This document shows, piece after piece, positions 7,952 to 15,238 of a stretch of DNA of 64,000 bases (position 1 is the stretch's first letter; every line of letters starts with the position of its first letter). This DNA comes from a virus. The stretch is from the IMG/VR virus record IMGVR_UViG_3300010399_000033, positions 46,244 to 110,243 of that record. One strand, written 5' to 3'. A program made the position numbers and the translations under genes. A model generated the notes under the pieces. It was not told the origin of the DNA and made no database searches. It was given only the letters and a program-made list of their open reading frames with translations.

Positions 7952-8085
7952 CAGTGATGCGTCGCCACGCTGGCGACGGGGCCTTCCAGCGCCTCGCATA
8001 TGAGCACCAAGGGCCCGCCGCGGTGTGTCCGGATGGTGATCGGCCTTTTGGTCTCTGTGATCGCAACTCTGATCGGATTCCTCAT
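7951..8085 (-). CDS. Very small hypothetical protein
   Basis: 44 aa, starting MRNPIRVAITETKRPITI. A GGAG site precedes the start, and it overlaps both neighbours (TGATG downstream, ATGA upstream). It looks like a small all-beta peptide with repeated I/V-T-I strands. Translational coupling in the helicase-ThyX operon is the main support. Confidence 0.5.
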   Translation of the reverse strand: MRNPIRVAITETKRPITIRTHRGGPLVLICEALEGPVASVATHH

Positions 8086-8258
8086 TTCGCGCTCCACCAG
8101 GCATGCACCTGCTCGGTAATCAGGTGCCCGCGCAGACCAAGAGCATGCAGCTTGGCGCGGAAGACATGGAGCGAAATCTCCCGCGCGTTGAACTGCCGAC
8201 CGGCTTCGGCAATCCGCGCCTCGATGATCTCCCGCCGCTCCGGATCATCGCGGTTCAC
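8082..8258 (-). CDS. Small helical hypothetical protein
   Basis: 58 aa from a GTG start with AGGA upstream. It starts NRDDPERREIIEARIAEAG and is helical, with His and Trp near the end (VHAWW). It overlaps both neighbours by four bases. No family is recognised. Confidence 0.5.
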   Translation of the reverse strand: MNRDDPERREIIEARIAEAGRQFNAREISLHVFRAKLHALGLRGHLITEQVHAWWSAK

Positions 8259-8422
8259 TGACGTTTTCCTGACTTCTTTGCGCCTAAGCGTTCAAGCCAC
8301 ACACCGAACTGGAACCCACCCATCGCGGCCTGCAGCGCGATCATCCATGGCTCACTCAGCACAGTTGCAGCTAGGATTATCAGAGCTGTAGCAATGACTA
8401 GGCGGATGCGTTCATGGTTCAT
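8255..8422 (-). CDS. Small membrane protein
   Basis: 55 aa. Residues about 7-24 (LVIATALIILAATVLS) form one clear membrane segment, and a second weaker one may follow (MIALQAAMGGFQFGVWL). The C-terminus is basic. It overlaps thyX by four bases. Its function is unknown. Confidence 0.55.
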   Translation of the reverse strand: MNHERIRLVIATALIILAATVLSEPWMIALQAAMGGFQFGVWLERLGAKKSGKRQ

Positions 8423-9333
8423 TGGCACTCACCGGGCAGCGACTTGCGAAATTGGCGCCAGCCGCGGAGGTTGCCGTGAAGGTGCGGGCACTCCCAGGCG
8501 GTTCTGGTGCAGGCCGCGTCGACCCACACCTGCGTGTCAGGCGTCGCCTGATGCTCGCACGGTGAGGCGTGGAGCGGGACGGAGGCCACCAGCCGGTCGT
8601 AGAGCGCGAGGTCCTGCTCGACCGTCGGCACCTTGCCGTCCTGGGTCAGGTATGAGACGCGAGCACAGCGCGCCACCGACACCTTGATGACCTGCTCCAG
8701 GTTCATGGGGACCTCGTCGGCACCGCTCTCGTGCTGGCGGGGTGTCACATAGGGCAGATGCCACTCGCCGGGCTGCAGCACCCGCGGGGTTGCGCCAGCG
8801 ATCGCGTCCCGCACAGCCTCGGCGAGCGCACGCATCTCTGGCTGCGCGTCGGGATGGCAGCGCAGCGCGAAGAAGTTGGACCACTCGGTCGCGGTCACGA
8901 CCACGTTGATGTGCAGCCACGGTTCCAGCAGGCGGTTGACGATCTGCTTGTGATATTTGGCCTTGGCGAAAGCCCCCGCCGCATCGACCATCTGATCTCG
9001 CGCACGCAGCCACGCGTGCAAACGATCGCAGACCATGTGAGTGCGGTCATCACGGTCGGACATCGGCATCAGCACCGGCTCGTCGCACTCCTCCCGCGCC
9101 TGCATGCCGGGCTGGTTCTTGCCCCAGTGCATTGGGATGACCGGGTCGTCCAGCACGTCCTGGATCATGCGTTCGACCGGGATCGCGCGGGACGACGAGG
9201 CGTTGCGCGAAAATACGCGGTGCGTCATCAGCTCGCCGTGGATGAGCTTGGGGTAGCGGAGCTGCAGAGTGTAGAGCGGCGGGCCGCCGTGCGGGTGGGC
9301 GGATGCCGCGATGATCTTTGCCGTGATGGTCAT
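8419..9333 (-). CDS. thyX: Flavin-dependent thymidylate synthase ThyX
   Basis: 304 aa. ThyX makes dTMP from dUMP using methylene-tetrahydrofolate and FAD/NADPH. The signature R-x2-S-x-N-x2-S-x-R is present at residues 39-49 (HRVFSRNASSSR), and the second family motif region TATEWSNFFALR follows near residue 150. The protein is longer than bacterial ThyX (about 220-250 aa), as in several large-phage versions. A strong AGGAGA site precedes the start. It lies in the replication operon and should supply dTMP during genome synthesis. Confidence 0.9.
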   Translation of the reverse strand: MTITAKIIAASAHPHGGPPLYTLQLRYPKLIHGELMTHRVFSRNASSSRAIPVERMIQDVLDDPVIPMHWGKNQPGMQAREECDEPVLMPMSDRDDRTHMVCDRLHAWLRARDQMVDAAGAFAKAKYHKQIVNRLLEPWLHINVVVTATEWSNFFALRCHPDAQPEMRALAEAVRDAIAGATPRVLQPGEWHLPYVTPRQHESGADEVPMNLEQVIKVSVARCARVSYLTQDGKVPTVEQDLALYDRLVASVPLHASPCEHQATPDTQVWVDAACTRTAWECPHLHGNLRGWRQFRKSLPGECQ

Positions 9334-9677
9334 GTGTTCCGTCTCCTACTTATTACCAAACAAAGATGCTGAATGCCGATTAGAGTGAACCCCCAACGCG
9401 GCGCGAGCGATAGCATTAGCAAGAACAACAGCCATGCCGGCACCTGTACGATCTCCGTCCACATGTAAGTTTCCCCGAACAGCACAGCGAAGGCGCTGAC
9501 TATAACTGCCCCCACGCACAAGGTAGCTAGCAGTTCTTTGTTATTGGCAGCCTCTATTAGTATCCCGCCGAGCCACCAAACAGGGAACGCGAGCAGGCCA
9601 AATTCGCTAGGGATCAGCCCGGCGAGGATTAGCGTGACCGCCAGGATCGGGAAACCGATCAGCCATCCGACGTACAT
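9330..9677 (-). CDS. Multi-pass membrane protein
   Basis: 115 aa with three or four membrane segments (for example WLIGFPILAVTLILAGLI near the N-terminus and WLLFLLMLSLAP near residue 85). The start at 9677 gives a short overlap with the DUF3310 gene; a longer reading would run deep into that gene. No family is recognised. It could be a small envelope-acting early protein. Confidence 0.6.
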   Translation of the reverse strand: MYVGWLIGFPILAVTLILAGLIPSEFGLLAFPVWWLGGILIEAANNKELLATLCVGAVIVSAFAVLFGETYMWTEIVQVPAWLLFLLMLSLAPRWGFTLIGIQHLCLVISRRRNT

Positions 9678-10078
9678 GGGTTTACCCCTAGGTTTTGCCG
9701 ACGTTCGTAGTCGGCGTAGTAGTTGAGATACCACTGCGCCTTGGCAATGTCCTCGCTCCCGCCCTTCTTCTTGGCGCGGGCAAGGTATTTGTGGATGTTG
9801 AACTTGAGCGCGCCGCGGAATTCTTCGGGCGTCAGCCATGCTTCCAATACCTTGATGACCTCGTACGGGTTGTCTGCACCGCCGTAGTGGTCAGGATGGT
9901 TCACAGCTTCCTCGGAAGTGCCGCCTTCGAGCAACTCGACGGTCAGGTCGATCTTTGACGGATCTGTGCAATCAAGCCCTTCCAGAATTATTTCGCGCAT
10001 CTCATATGCCACGTTCTCGTCACCTACTTCGGTGAAGCAGAACTGCGGCAGTGTGACACGAAATGAATGGCTGGTCAT
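9659..10078 (-). CDS. DUF3310 protein (SaV-like, phage nucleotide-metabolism context)
   Basis: 139 aa. The C-terminal half shows the DUF3310 pattern: VNHPDHYGG, then NPYEVIKVLEAW, a K-F-N-I-H-K-Y-L-A-R-A segment, KKKGG and AQWYLNY. DUF3310 proteins are common in phage replication regions and are sometimes called nucleotide kinase-like, but their biochemical role is unsettled. The first 55 residues are a separate acidic beta region. Confidence 0.85.
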   Translation of the reverse strand: MTSHSFRVTLPQFCFTEVGDENVAYEMREIILEGLDCTDPSKIDLTVELLEGGTSEEAVNHPDHYGGADNPYEVIKVLEAWLTPEEFRGALKFNIHKYLARAKKKGGSEDIAKAQWYLNYYADYERRQNLGVNPCTSDG

Positions 10079-10530
10079 GAAGTAGCATCCTTCTGTCGGC
10101 GACGGATCTCGCTCTCGGCTAGCCTAGACAGCTCGTGGGTCAATGTAGGCCCACCCGCTGCCACCAGCATGTCGCACGCGCGACATTCTTGCAAAGTCAG
10201 ATTCGGTCGACGCGCACCAAAGTGTTTGAGGTAGTACGCGAACATGATCTGCGCGGCGGCATAGTCGACGCCATGATCGTGAACGAAGTGCATAACCGGG
10301 AAAGCTCCAGTGCGCTGCGCCACATCGGATTTGTGCAAGGCATTGTAGACAGCCTCGGCTTCGCTGCGGTGCTCGGGCGTATGCTTGGCAACGTCCGCCT
10401 CGAACCTTTCCACTGAATACCCGGGACGTCCGGGTTCTCCGATCTTGATGCCCAATCGATCGAGACTGGCGTGCATGGCGTGCCGCGACAACGCCTCGGC
10501 GATCAGAGCGATGGTCTCGTCCTTCGACAT
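10075..10530 (-). CDS. Hypothetical protein in replication operon
   Basis: 151 aa, from MSKDETIALIAEALSRH. The start at 10530 is chosen because GGGAG lies before it and it sits just after the DnaB-like stop; the 10566 start would overlap that gene. It is helical and has a CRAC motif (QECRACDML) near residue 115. No family is recognised. Confidence 0.65.
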   Translation of the reverse strand: MSKDETIALIAEALSRHAMHASLDRLGIKIGEPGRPGYSVERFEADVAKHTPEHRSEAEAVYNALHKSDVAQRTGAFPVMHFVHDHGVDYAAAQIMFAYYLKHFGARRPNLTLQECRACDMLVAAGGPTLTHELSRLAESEIRRRQKDATS

Positions 10531-10534
10531 CGGA

Positions 10535-11995
10535 TCAATCTCCCGGAACCCCGTTGTCCTCTTCATATGTCTCAGCTACGCCGTTCGTCGGCATCAGCGT
10601 GTCGAAATAGTCGTCAGGCAACACTACCGAGTCGGTGCAGAACTGCCCTCGGTCGAGGTGCTGGGTAATCAACAGACCGAACTTGTCCTTTTTCGATCGC
10701 GCGTGCTCGACATACACGCGCGCCAAGCCGAATTGCCTTTCCGGACGAGTCGCCGAGTAGGTCAGGACGATATCCGCCGTCTGGATCTGGCTGATGTCCT
10801 CGCCGATGTCGGTGGAGCGAGCCACCTCGTTTTCGTTACCTTTCCTGTTGAGCTGATCAACCACAACCAGTGCAAGATTGCGCTCGAACGCCAACGCGCG
10901 CAGCCGTTCCAGATTATGCCCAAGACTGATCCGGTAGTCGCTCGCCGACCGTGCGTTCTGTTTCATCAGCTTGGGATAGTCCAGGACCATCAGGTCGGGG
11001 ATGAAGCCATCAACCATCTCAATGCTGTCGAGGTAAGCTGACAGCATCTCGACACTCAGCGCGCGGTTGGGGAACTGCTTGATGATCAGATTGGACTCCT
11101 TGCCGCGCAGCTGTTCCATTCGCGCCGCAAGTTCCTCGGCGAGCACCGGGCTGTTGAGGTCAAACTGAACCGGGACGTCCTCGTGCTCGATCGCGCGGAT
11201 GTCGCCGTTGCCGTCGCGGAGGATGATTGGCGCGCGCGTCATCTCAGCTGATTGCTGCGGCACGCCGAACAGCGACTGGTAGTAGCGCATCCGCGTTTCG
11301 TTTTCCGAGTTCTCCAAGCTGATATGCAGGACGCGCAGTCGGCGCAGCAATGCGGCCTTGGCAACGCCGACCAGGAACCACGACTTGCCACCACCCTTAG
11401 GTCCGATCAGCAGGAAAATACGTTTCCGCGCCGGGACGATTCCGCGCCGGTCCAGGACCGCAATTCCTGTCGAGAACTCACGATTGTCATTGCGCAGCCA
11501 TTCGATGAATTCCTCAAGTGGATCGTCTAGCTTGACGCCGCGCTCGAACATCTGGTTCCGCGCGCGCATGATGTCGGCAAGGATTTCCTCGACATCCTCG
11601 ATCGAGCTGTCGCCCTGCCGCGTAATGATTTCAGCGGAGCGAAGGATTGCTTCCTTGAGCTGACCTTCACGGTTCTTCCGCTGCAGCGTGTCGACCACGT
11701 ATTTGGCATTGATGCCCTCGGAGAGCATCGCCATCTGCATCAGGATGCGGCGGATCAGACTGGCGCGACGGTTCGTCGGATCCTCGAGGATATCCGCGAA
11801 CAGATCAGCCGTGTGTGCCTTCGGCGCGTGCCCATACTGCCGCCAGTAAGTCACGCACCGCTCGGCGATCAGGCGGTACTCGCCGTCGAGCGCCTCGACG
11901 TCGAGCGCAGAGGCGACGATCCGACCGTTCTGGTCGTCGTGAGCTAGGATCGTGATAATATTCTCACATTGGGCGCCAGATGGTTTCTCAGTCAT
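10535..11995 (-). CDS. DnaB-like replicative helicase
   Basis: 486 aa. The RecA-like core has a Walker A motif GPKGGGKS (198-205) and a Walker B strand MVLDYPKL (about residue 350), with VVVDQLNRKG further on, as in DnaB/RadA-type phage helicases. The N-terminal 150 residues are helical, consistent with a primase-interaction or hexamer collar region. It would unwind DNA at the replication fork. The ATGA overlap with the upstream homing-endonuclease-like gene fixes the start. No separate primase is seen in this window. Confidence 0.87.
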   Translation of the reverse strand: MTEKPSGAQCENIITILAHDDQNGRIVASALDVEALDGEYRLIAERCVTYWRQYGHAPKAHTADLFADILEDPTNRRASLIRRILMQMAMLSEGINAKYVVDTLQRKNREGQLKEAILRSAEIITRQGDSSIEDVEEILADIMRARNQMFERGVKLDDPLEEFIEWLRNDNREFSTGIAVLDRRGIVPARKRIFLLIGPKGGGKSWFLVGVAKAALLRRLRVLHISLENSENETRMRYYQSLFGVPQQSAEMTRAPIILRDGNGDIRAIEHEDVPVQFDLNSPVLAEELAARMEQLRGKESNLIIKQFPNRALSVEMLSAYLDSIEMVDGFIPDLMVLDYPKLMKQNARSASDYRISLGHNLERLRALAFERNLALVVVDQLNRKGNENEVARSTDIGEDISQIQTADIVLTYSATRPERQFGLARVYVEHARSKKDKFGLLITQHLDRGQFCTDSVVLPDDYFDTLMPTNGVAETYEEDNGVPGD

Positions 11996-12468
11996 TTTTT
12001 GAGCCCCTTGTTCCAAGCAACTCTCCCCATTGTAGCGAATGATATTTTTCGGCGATGCTCCTCAGATTTAGGAATACCCTTAGTTTTCCCACGAAGACCC
12101 TTCGATATCTTTTTCTTGTGGGCGGATGTTAGCTTCCTTCCCCTCATTGCTATTGATTGCTTTTCCTTATGCTCCTGTGTTTTTGGAATACCTCGCATTC
12201 TGGGAGCTGCGTCGATATGATTTTGCTCGCATCTGGTTATGATTACATTTCCGACTTCGTATGAGCCGACGTCCCCTGGCCGCGCCATAACGAACTGACC
12301 AAGCATGCGTCCTCGATTTTTCAAATGCCCTGAATCCTGCCAAATACTAAGCCAATCCTCGAATGTCAGCGTGAATGCGATTCCACGCCTCTTAGCGGAG
12401 GAGCGTTGGGTGCACCAGGCTCTTCTCCACTTCCTTATTTGCGCGGCAGTCGGCATTGCTGAAGTCAT
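11992..12468 (-). CDS. Homing-endonuclease-like protein with NUMOD3 repeats
   Basis: 158 aa. The N-terminal half has WLSIWQDSGHLKNRGR and a block ending GDVGSYEVGNVIITRCEQN, a pattern I associate with phage HNH-type homing endonucleases. The C-terminal half has three NUMOD3-like helices (IPKTQEHKEKQS, LTSAHKKKISKG, IPKSEEHRRKIS), which bind DNA. It is a paralogue of the gene at 62846-63460. The DNA is visibly more AT-rich than its neighbours, a sign of recent transfer. It is wedged between the gene at 12477 and dnaB, and its stop overlaps the dnaB start. Confidence 0.8.
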   Translation of the reverse strand: MTSAMPTAAQIRKWRRAWCTQRSSAKRRGIAFTLTFEDWLSIWQDSGHLKNRGRMLGQFVMARPGDVGSYEVGNVIITRCEQNHIDAAPRMRGIPKTQEHKEKQSIAMRGRKLTSAHKKKISKGLRGKTKGIPKSEEHRRKISFATMGRVAWNKGLKK

Positions 12469-12476
12469 GGTTGTTG

Positions 12477-12953
12477 TTAACTCTCCCTGATACGGACGAT
12501 CCATTGCATCATGCCGCCGCGCGCGTATCCGGGGAATGCTCGATTGATCGCGGCCGGCAGGCGGTGGATGTGTCCCATCAGCGTCCGCGCGGTGACGGGA
12601 TATCCCGCGTTGGTCATATCCTTGTAGAGAAGCTCAACCCCCATGCGCAGCACGACGATCTGTCCTTGTCGCTGCGGGTGAGCATTCCGCAGATAGGTTA
12701 GCAGTCCGGGCAGCTTCTGCCGAAACCTGGAATCGATCGCCCGCATCAGCACGCCGGCATGCGGACACTCGACGCCCATGCCGGTCAGCGTTCGCGCGAT
12801 CGCGTCAACCACCATGACTTCGCCGGACTCCGCCTCCTCGGTGCCGTCTATGGAAAGCTGCAGCAGTGCGCGAGCGCGGGCGATCAATCGCGTCAGCTGC
12901 TCGTGCGTCAGCTGTGGCAGCAGTGCGTTGATCTGCTCAGCTGGCGTGGTCAT
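12477..12953 (-). CDS. Hypothetical helical protein
   Basis: 158 aa, beginning MTTPAEQINALLPQLTHEQL. The start at 12953 overlaps the upstream stop by four bases; a GTG at 13016 is possible but would cover that gene. The C-terminal half includes LTYLRNAHPQRQGQIVVLR and TARTLMGHIHRLPAAINRAF, resembling phage proteins near replication helicases that may bind DNA. No family is certain. Confidence 0.6.
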   Translation of the reverse strand: MTTPAEQINALLPQLTHEQLTRLIARARALLQLSIDGTEEAESGEVMVVDAIARTLTGMGVECPHAGVLMRAIDSRFRQKLPGLLTYLRNAHPQRQGQIVVLRMGVELLYKDMTNAGYPVTARTLMGHIHRLPAAINRAFPGYARGGMMQWIVRIRES

Positions 12954-13099
12954 GACTTCTTGCGCTCTTGTCGTTTCTTTGCCCGGCGCTGATGGCGATT
13001 GGTTGGATGCTCCCACGGGCGTTGCTTGTTCGGTTTATCTGATGGACCGCGACCGATTGGAGCGATGGTCGCTTTGGTGATTCCACGTCGAGCCTTCAT
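12950..13099 (-). CDS. Very small basic protein
   Basis: 49 aa, very rich in Arg/Lys. The C-terminal segment NRHQRRAKKRQERKKS contains the N-R-x-Q-R-R-A pattern seen at the ends of small phage proteins. A strong GGAGGGG site precedes the start, and four-base overlaps occur on both sides. DNA or RNA binding through charge is plausible. Confidence 0.55.
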   Translation of the reverse strand: MKARRGITKATIAPIGRGPSDKPNKQRPWEHPTNRHQRRAKKRQERKKS

Positions 13100-13545
13100 A
13101 CTCGTTTCCCCTCCAGGCATGCGGCGCAGATGTCCAGACCGCGCGTGTCGCGGCGGATCTCAGGATTGCTGAGTTGGGAGGCGACGAGCAGGCCGCACGC
13201 CGAGCCGCTGTCGGTCCACACATGCGCGAGCAGCGCGTACTGGTTCCGGATGATGTAGCGCGGGCCCAGTCGCTTGCGCGGTGGAGGATTGCAAGCAGGT
13301 CGTGCGGCTGTGCTTGCTTGCCGAGATGATTCGGCTGGCGGGAGTACCTTAAGCCTGTCGGCCGGGACGTTCAGCGTCATCAGCTCGCCGCAACGGATGC
13401 AACGAAACCGCGTGGTGGGTTTGACCCGCTCGCGATCGACGAGGCCTAGGCTGCCGCACTTGAGGCAGAGCACGGCCCGCTTGTTCGGCGGAACGAACAC
13501 AGCCTTCGCTTTGCGTGGCACAGCGTTGTACGTATTCTTACTCAT
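13096..13545 (-). CDS. Zinc-ribbon protein, first gene of leftward replication operon
   Basis: 149 aa, starting MSKNTYNAVPRKAKAVFVP. It has a zinc ribbon made of CLKCGS (about 27-32) and CIRCGE (about 49-54), plus a second Cys pair near the end (ICAACLEG). Such proteins often bind nucleic acid or act as transcription accessory factors. It is the first gene read leftward from the hairpin-rich region at 13546-14314. An alternative GTG start at 13569 lies inside an inverted repeat and lacks a ribosome site. Confidence 0.65.
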   Translation of the reverse strand: MSKNTYNAVPRKAKAVFVPPNKRAVLCLKCGSLGLVDRERVKPTTRFRCIRCGELMTLNVPADRLKVLPPAESSRQASTAARPACNPPPRKRLGPRYIIRNQYALLAHVWTDSGSACGLLVASQLSNPEIRRDTRGLDICAACLEGKRV

Positions 13546-13565
13546 CCCCTGCCCATCTGTGGTGC

Positions 13566-13631
13566 CCACCGGTGCGCGCGAGCGCGCGGAGCATGGGTTC
13601 TACTGCCTCATATCGCCCGGCGCACCGGTGG
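13566..13631. repeat. 12-bp perfect inverted repeat upstream of leftward operon
   Basis: CCACCGGTGCGC (13566-13577) and GCGCACCGGTGG (13620-13631) can pair around 42 nt. It lies 20-90 nt upstream of the first leftward gene (start 13545), so it may be a leader-RNA stem or a protein operator. A GCGCGC-rich palindrome overlaps the left arm. Confidence 0.55.
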
Positions 13632-13689
13632 CGACCGCACGAGCATGGCGGAGCATTCCAGGGATTGACAAGGGCGGGGATTATCGGGG

Positions 13690-13730
13690 ACAAAAGAAAT
13701 GCCCCGGCGATGCGTGTCACATCCCGGGGC
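13690..13730 (-). terminator. Minus-strand intrinsic terminator
   Basis: GCCCCGG plus GATG (13701-13712) pairs with CATC plus CCGGGGC (13720-13730), giving an 11-bp stem with a single bulge. On the minus strand it is followed by ATTTCTTTTGT. It would end a leftward transcript that covers only the non-coding region, which supports a minus-strand RNA there. Confidence 0.6.
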
Positions 13731-14155
13731 GGAGATCCGTGTTTAGGGCTGGCAGGCCTCACGGAAACTGCGAAGACGGTACACGAAGTTGCCTCTCCGC
13801 GCAATCCCTCCCCCGCCAGAAAATCGGACACGACATGCCCATCCCGGGTGAACCCGGGGTCCACCAGCAGGAAGCTCGGGAGACGAGCGACCGGACGGGC
13901 CACCCAATCAGTCCGAGGTCGTGCGCCACTTCCGCGTGGGGGACCGAGAGACCCGCAGGTCATTGAACCTGACCGGGAGTGGGGAACAGCGCCGCGTGGA
14001 TGCGCTGTCTCTCCTGCCGTCGAGAACTTAGCCATGGGGAGTCACGAGGCGCCACAGCTCGACCCGCCTCAAGATGACTGTCCTTCCTCTGGGAAGGTTT
14101 AGGGCTCCCACCCACGCTCAGCCAAAGTGACCAGGCTCCGCCAGTTGCAAAAGCT

Positions 14156-14186
14156 CATACCATGGTCCTTGCTAGGCCATGGTATG
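14156..14186. repeat. 10-bp palindromic hairpin
   Basis: CATACCATGG (14156-14165) and CCATGGTATG (14177-14186) flank an 11-nt loop. Short direct repeats of GTTGCAA lie on both sides (14144-14150 and 14206-14212). It has no U-tract, so an operator, origin element or RNA stem is more likely than a terminator. Confidence 0.5.
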
Positions 14187-14314
14187 CCTGCTTCCCTCAC
14201 CTGCCGTTGCAAACCAGTTCAGGTTTTCCTCATTGTCCTGGCCAGCCCTGGAAGGATTTTAAGCTAGCGGAGATATGACCAGCTGTGATGGAAAAATCCT
14301 GGCGGAGAACTCAG

Positions 14315-14533
14315 ATGTCGAGGAAATGGGAATACTATACAGAGACTTTGACTGGTGGCCCTGACGGATGGGTCAAGGACCTGGACCAGCTAGGCCAGGA
14401 GGGGTGGGAGCTGGTCCAGGTGGACTTTACTTCATTTCCTCACGTAGCTGTGCTGAAGCGGCCAGCAGATGTGTCGGATGATCTTGGAATGGGGGATCTT
14501 GCAGACCGGGACTTGGACAAGGAGCGGCGATGA
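14315..14533 (+). CDS. DUF4177-like small protein
   Basis: 72 aa. The pattern WEYYTETL...LDQLGQEGWELVQV...HVAVLKRP matches DUF4177-type small beta-alpha proteins. The start at 14315 has GGAG upstream and is preferred over 14285. It is the first gene rightward of the hairpin-rich region and overlaps the next by four bases. The function is unknown. Confidence 0.65.
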   Translation: MSRKWEYYTETLTGGPDGWVKDLDQLGQEGWELVQVDFTSFPHVAVLKRPADVSDDLGMGDLADRDLDKERR

Positions 14534-14763
14534 AGCGAGCGCGCAAGAAGCTGAATGTGTGGGGTGGGCTCGTCATGCTTCCCGAAGGCCAAACGCGCGT
14601 GCTGGTTGCGACCAAGACACAGGCCGAGGCCGCGCAACTGTTTGGCGAGTCCGTCTATCACTTTCGAGAACACATGACGCAGACGTTCAACAAGGACGAG
14701 ATCGCGCTGGCGCTGGGATCTCACGGCGTCCGGCTTTATCCGAAAGGAAGGGGAAACCGATGA
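14530..14763 (+). CDS. Hypothetical protein, paralogue of the 6145 gene
   Basis: 77 aa. It shares with the 6145-6429 protein the block KTQAEAAQLFGESVYHFRE and the ending HGVRLYP. The central E-A-A-x-L-x-G-x-S-x-Y-x-F-R pattern looks like a small helix-turn-helix. It overlaps its neighbours by four bases on each side. Confidence 0.6.
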   Translation: MKRARKKLNVWGGLVMLPEGQTRVLVATKTQAEAAQLFGESVYHFREHMTQTFNKDEIALALGSHGVRLYPKGRGNR

Positions 14764-15020
14764 TTTTTGAAGCCAAGGCTGAGCATGAAGTCGCTTACCA
14801 GGAACTCGCGGAGCTGATTCACCGACATGCCGACAGCATGACTGCACTGGAAGTGTTGGCGGTTGCTGCAAATATTGTTGGCAAGCTGGTGGCACTGCAG
14901 GACCAACGCACAATCACTGCTGAGCAGGCGCTGGAAGTCGTAGCGCGCAACATCGAACTCGGCAATCGCCAAGTGCTCGGCCATCAGCAGGAACTTGTGG
15001 GAGGCAAAGTAAATCGATGA
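14760..15020 (+). CDS. Hypothetical helical protein
   Basis: 86 aa, starting MIFEAKAEHEVAYQELAEL. The start overlaps the upstream stop (ATGA), and AAGGAAGGGG provides a strong ribosome site. It is nearly all helix with an A/V-rich middle. No family is recognised. Confidence 0.6.
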   Translation: MIFEAKAEHEVAYQELAELIHRHADSMTALEVLAVAANIVGKLVALQDQRTITAEQALEVVARNIELGNRQVLGHQQELVGGKVNR

Positions 15021-15238
15021 GCAGCAGCGTTTCCGACAAGCTGAAGGCGCTCAAGTGCGCGCACAAAGCGCTTCGTGCGATGTCAATCATCTCTGGGAGC
15101 AGCTCCGCCGATCAGCATCTCACAGTACTTTCCGAGGTCGTCGATGAGTACGAGGAAAAAGCCGAGGCCGAGGAAGCAGCCAATCTGGCAGAATTGGAAA
15201 GAGTGACCGCGGATTTGAAACGGAGGAAAAACCAATGA
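15017..15238 (+). CDS. Small helical protein
   Basis: 73 aa. Residues 38-70 (VVDEYEEKAEAEEAANLAEL and on) form a strongly charged coiled coil. It overlaps both neighbours by four bases. The function is unknown. Confidence 0.55.
   Translation: MSSSVSDKLKALKCAHKALRAMSIISGSSSADQHLTVLSEVVDEYEEKAEAEEAANLAELERVTADLKRRKNQ

Larger units (their letters stand above)
13546..14314. other. Gene-free, hairpin-dense divergent region (candidate structured RNA or origin)
   Basis: No convincing protein gene lies in this 769-bp gap between leftward and rightward operons; the open frames present lack ribosome sites and have implausible compositions. It holds a series of perfect inverted repeats: 13566-13577/13620-13631 (12 bp), 13701-13730, 13843-13858, 13986-13992/14002-14008 (7 bp), 14019-14024/14058-14063 with 14046-14051/14065-14070 in pseudoknot order, 14082-14097 with a 4-nt loop, and 14156-14186. 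A T-rich terminator-like end at 13690-13730 points to a minus-strand transcript. It could be a structured non-coding RNA, a replication origin, or both. Confidence 0.5.

Noticed and set aside
13665-13670. TTGACA as a promoter inside the hairpin-rich region
   Set aside because: No acceptable -10 occurs 16-18 nt downstream.
13515-14102. Long open frames across the hairpin-rich region on both strands
   Set aside because: They have no ribosome sites, composition is dominated by R, P, S and G, and they run through perfect inverted repeats; treated as non-coding.
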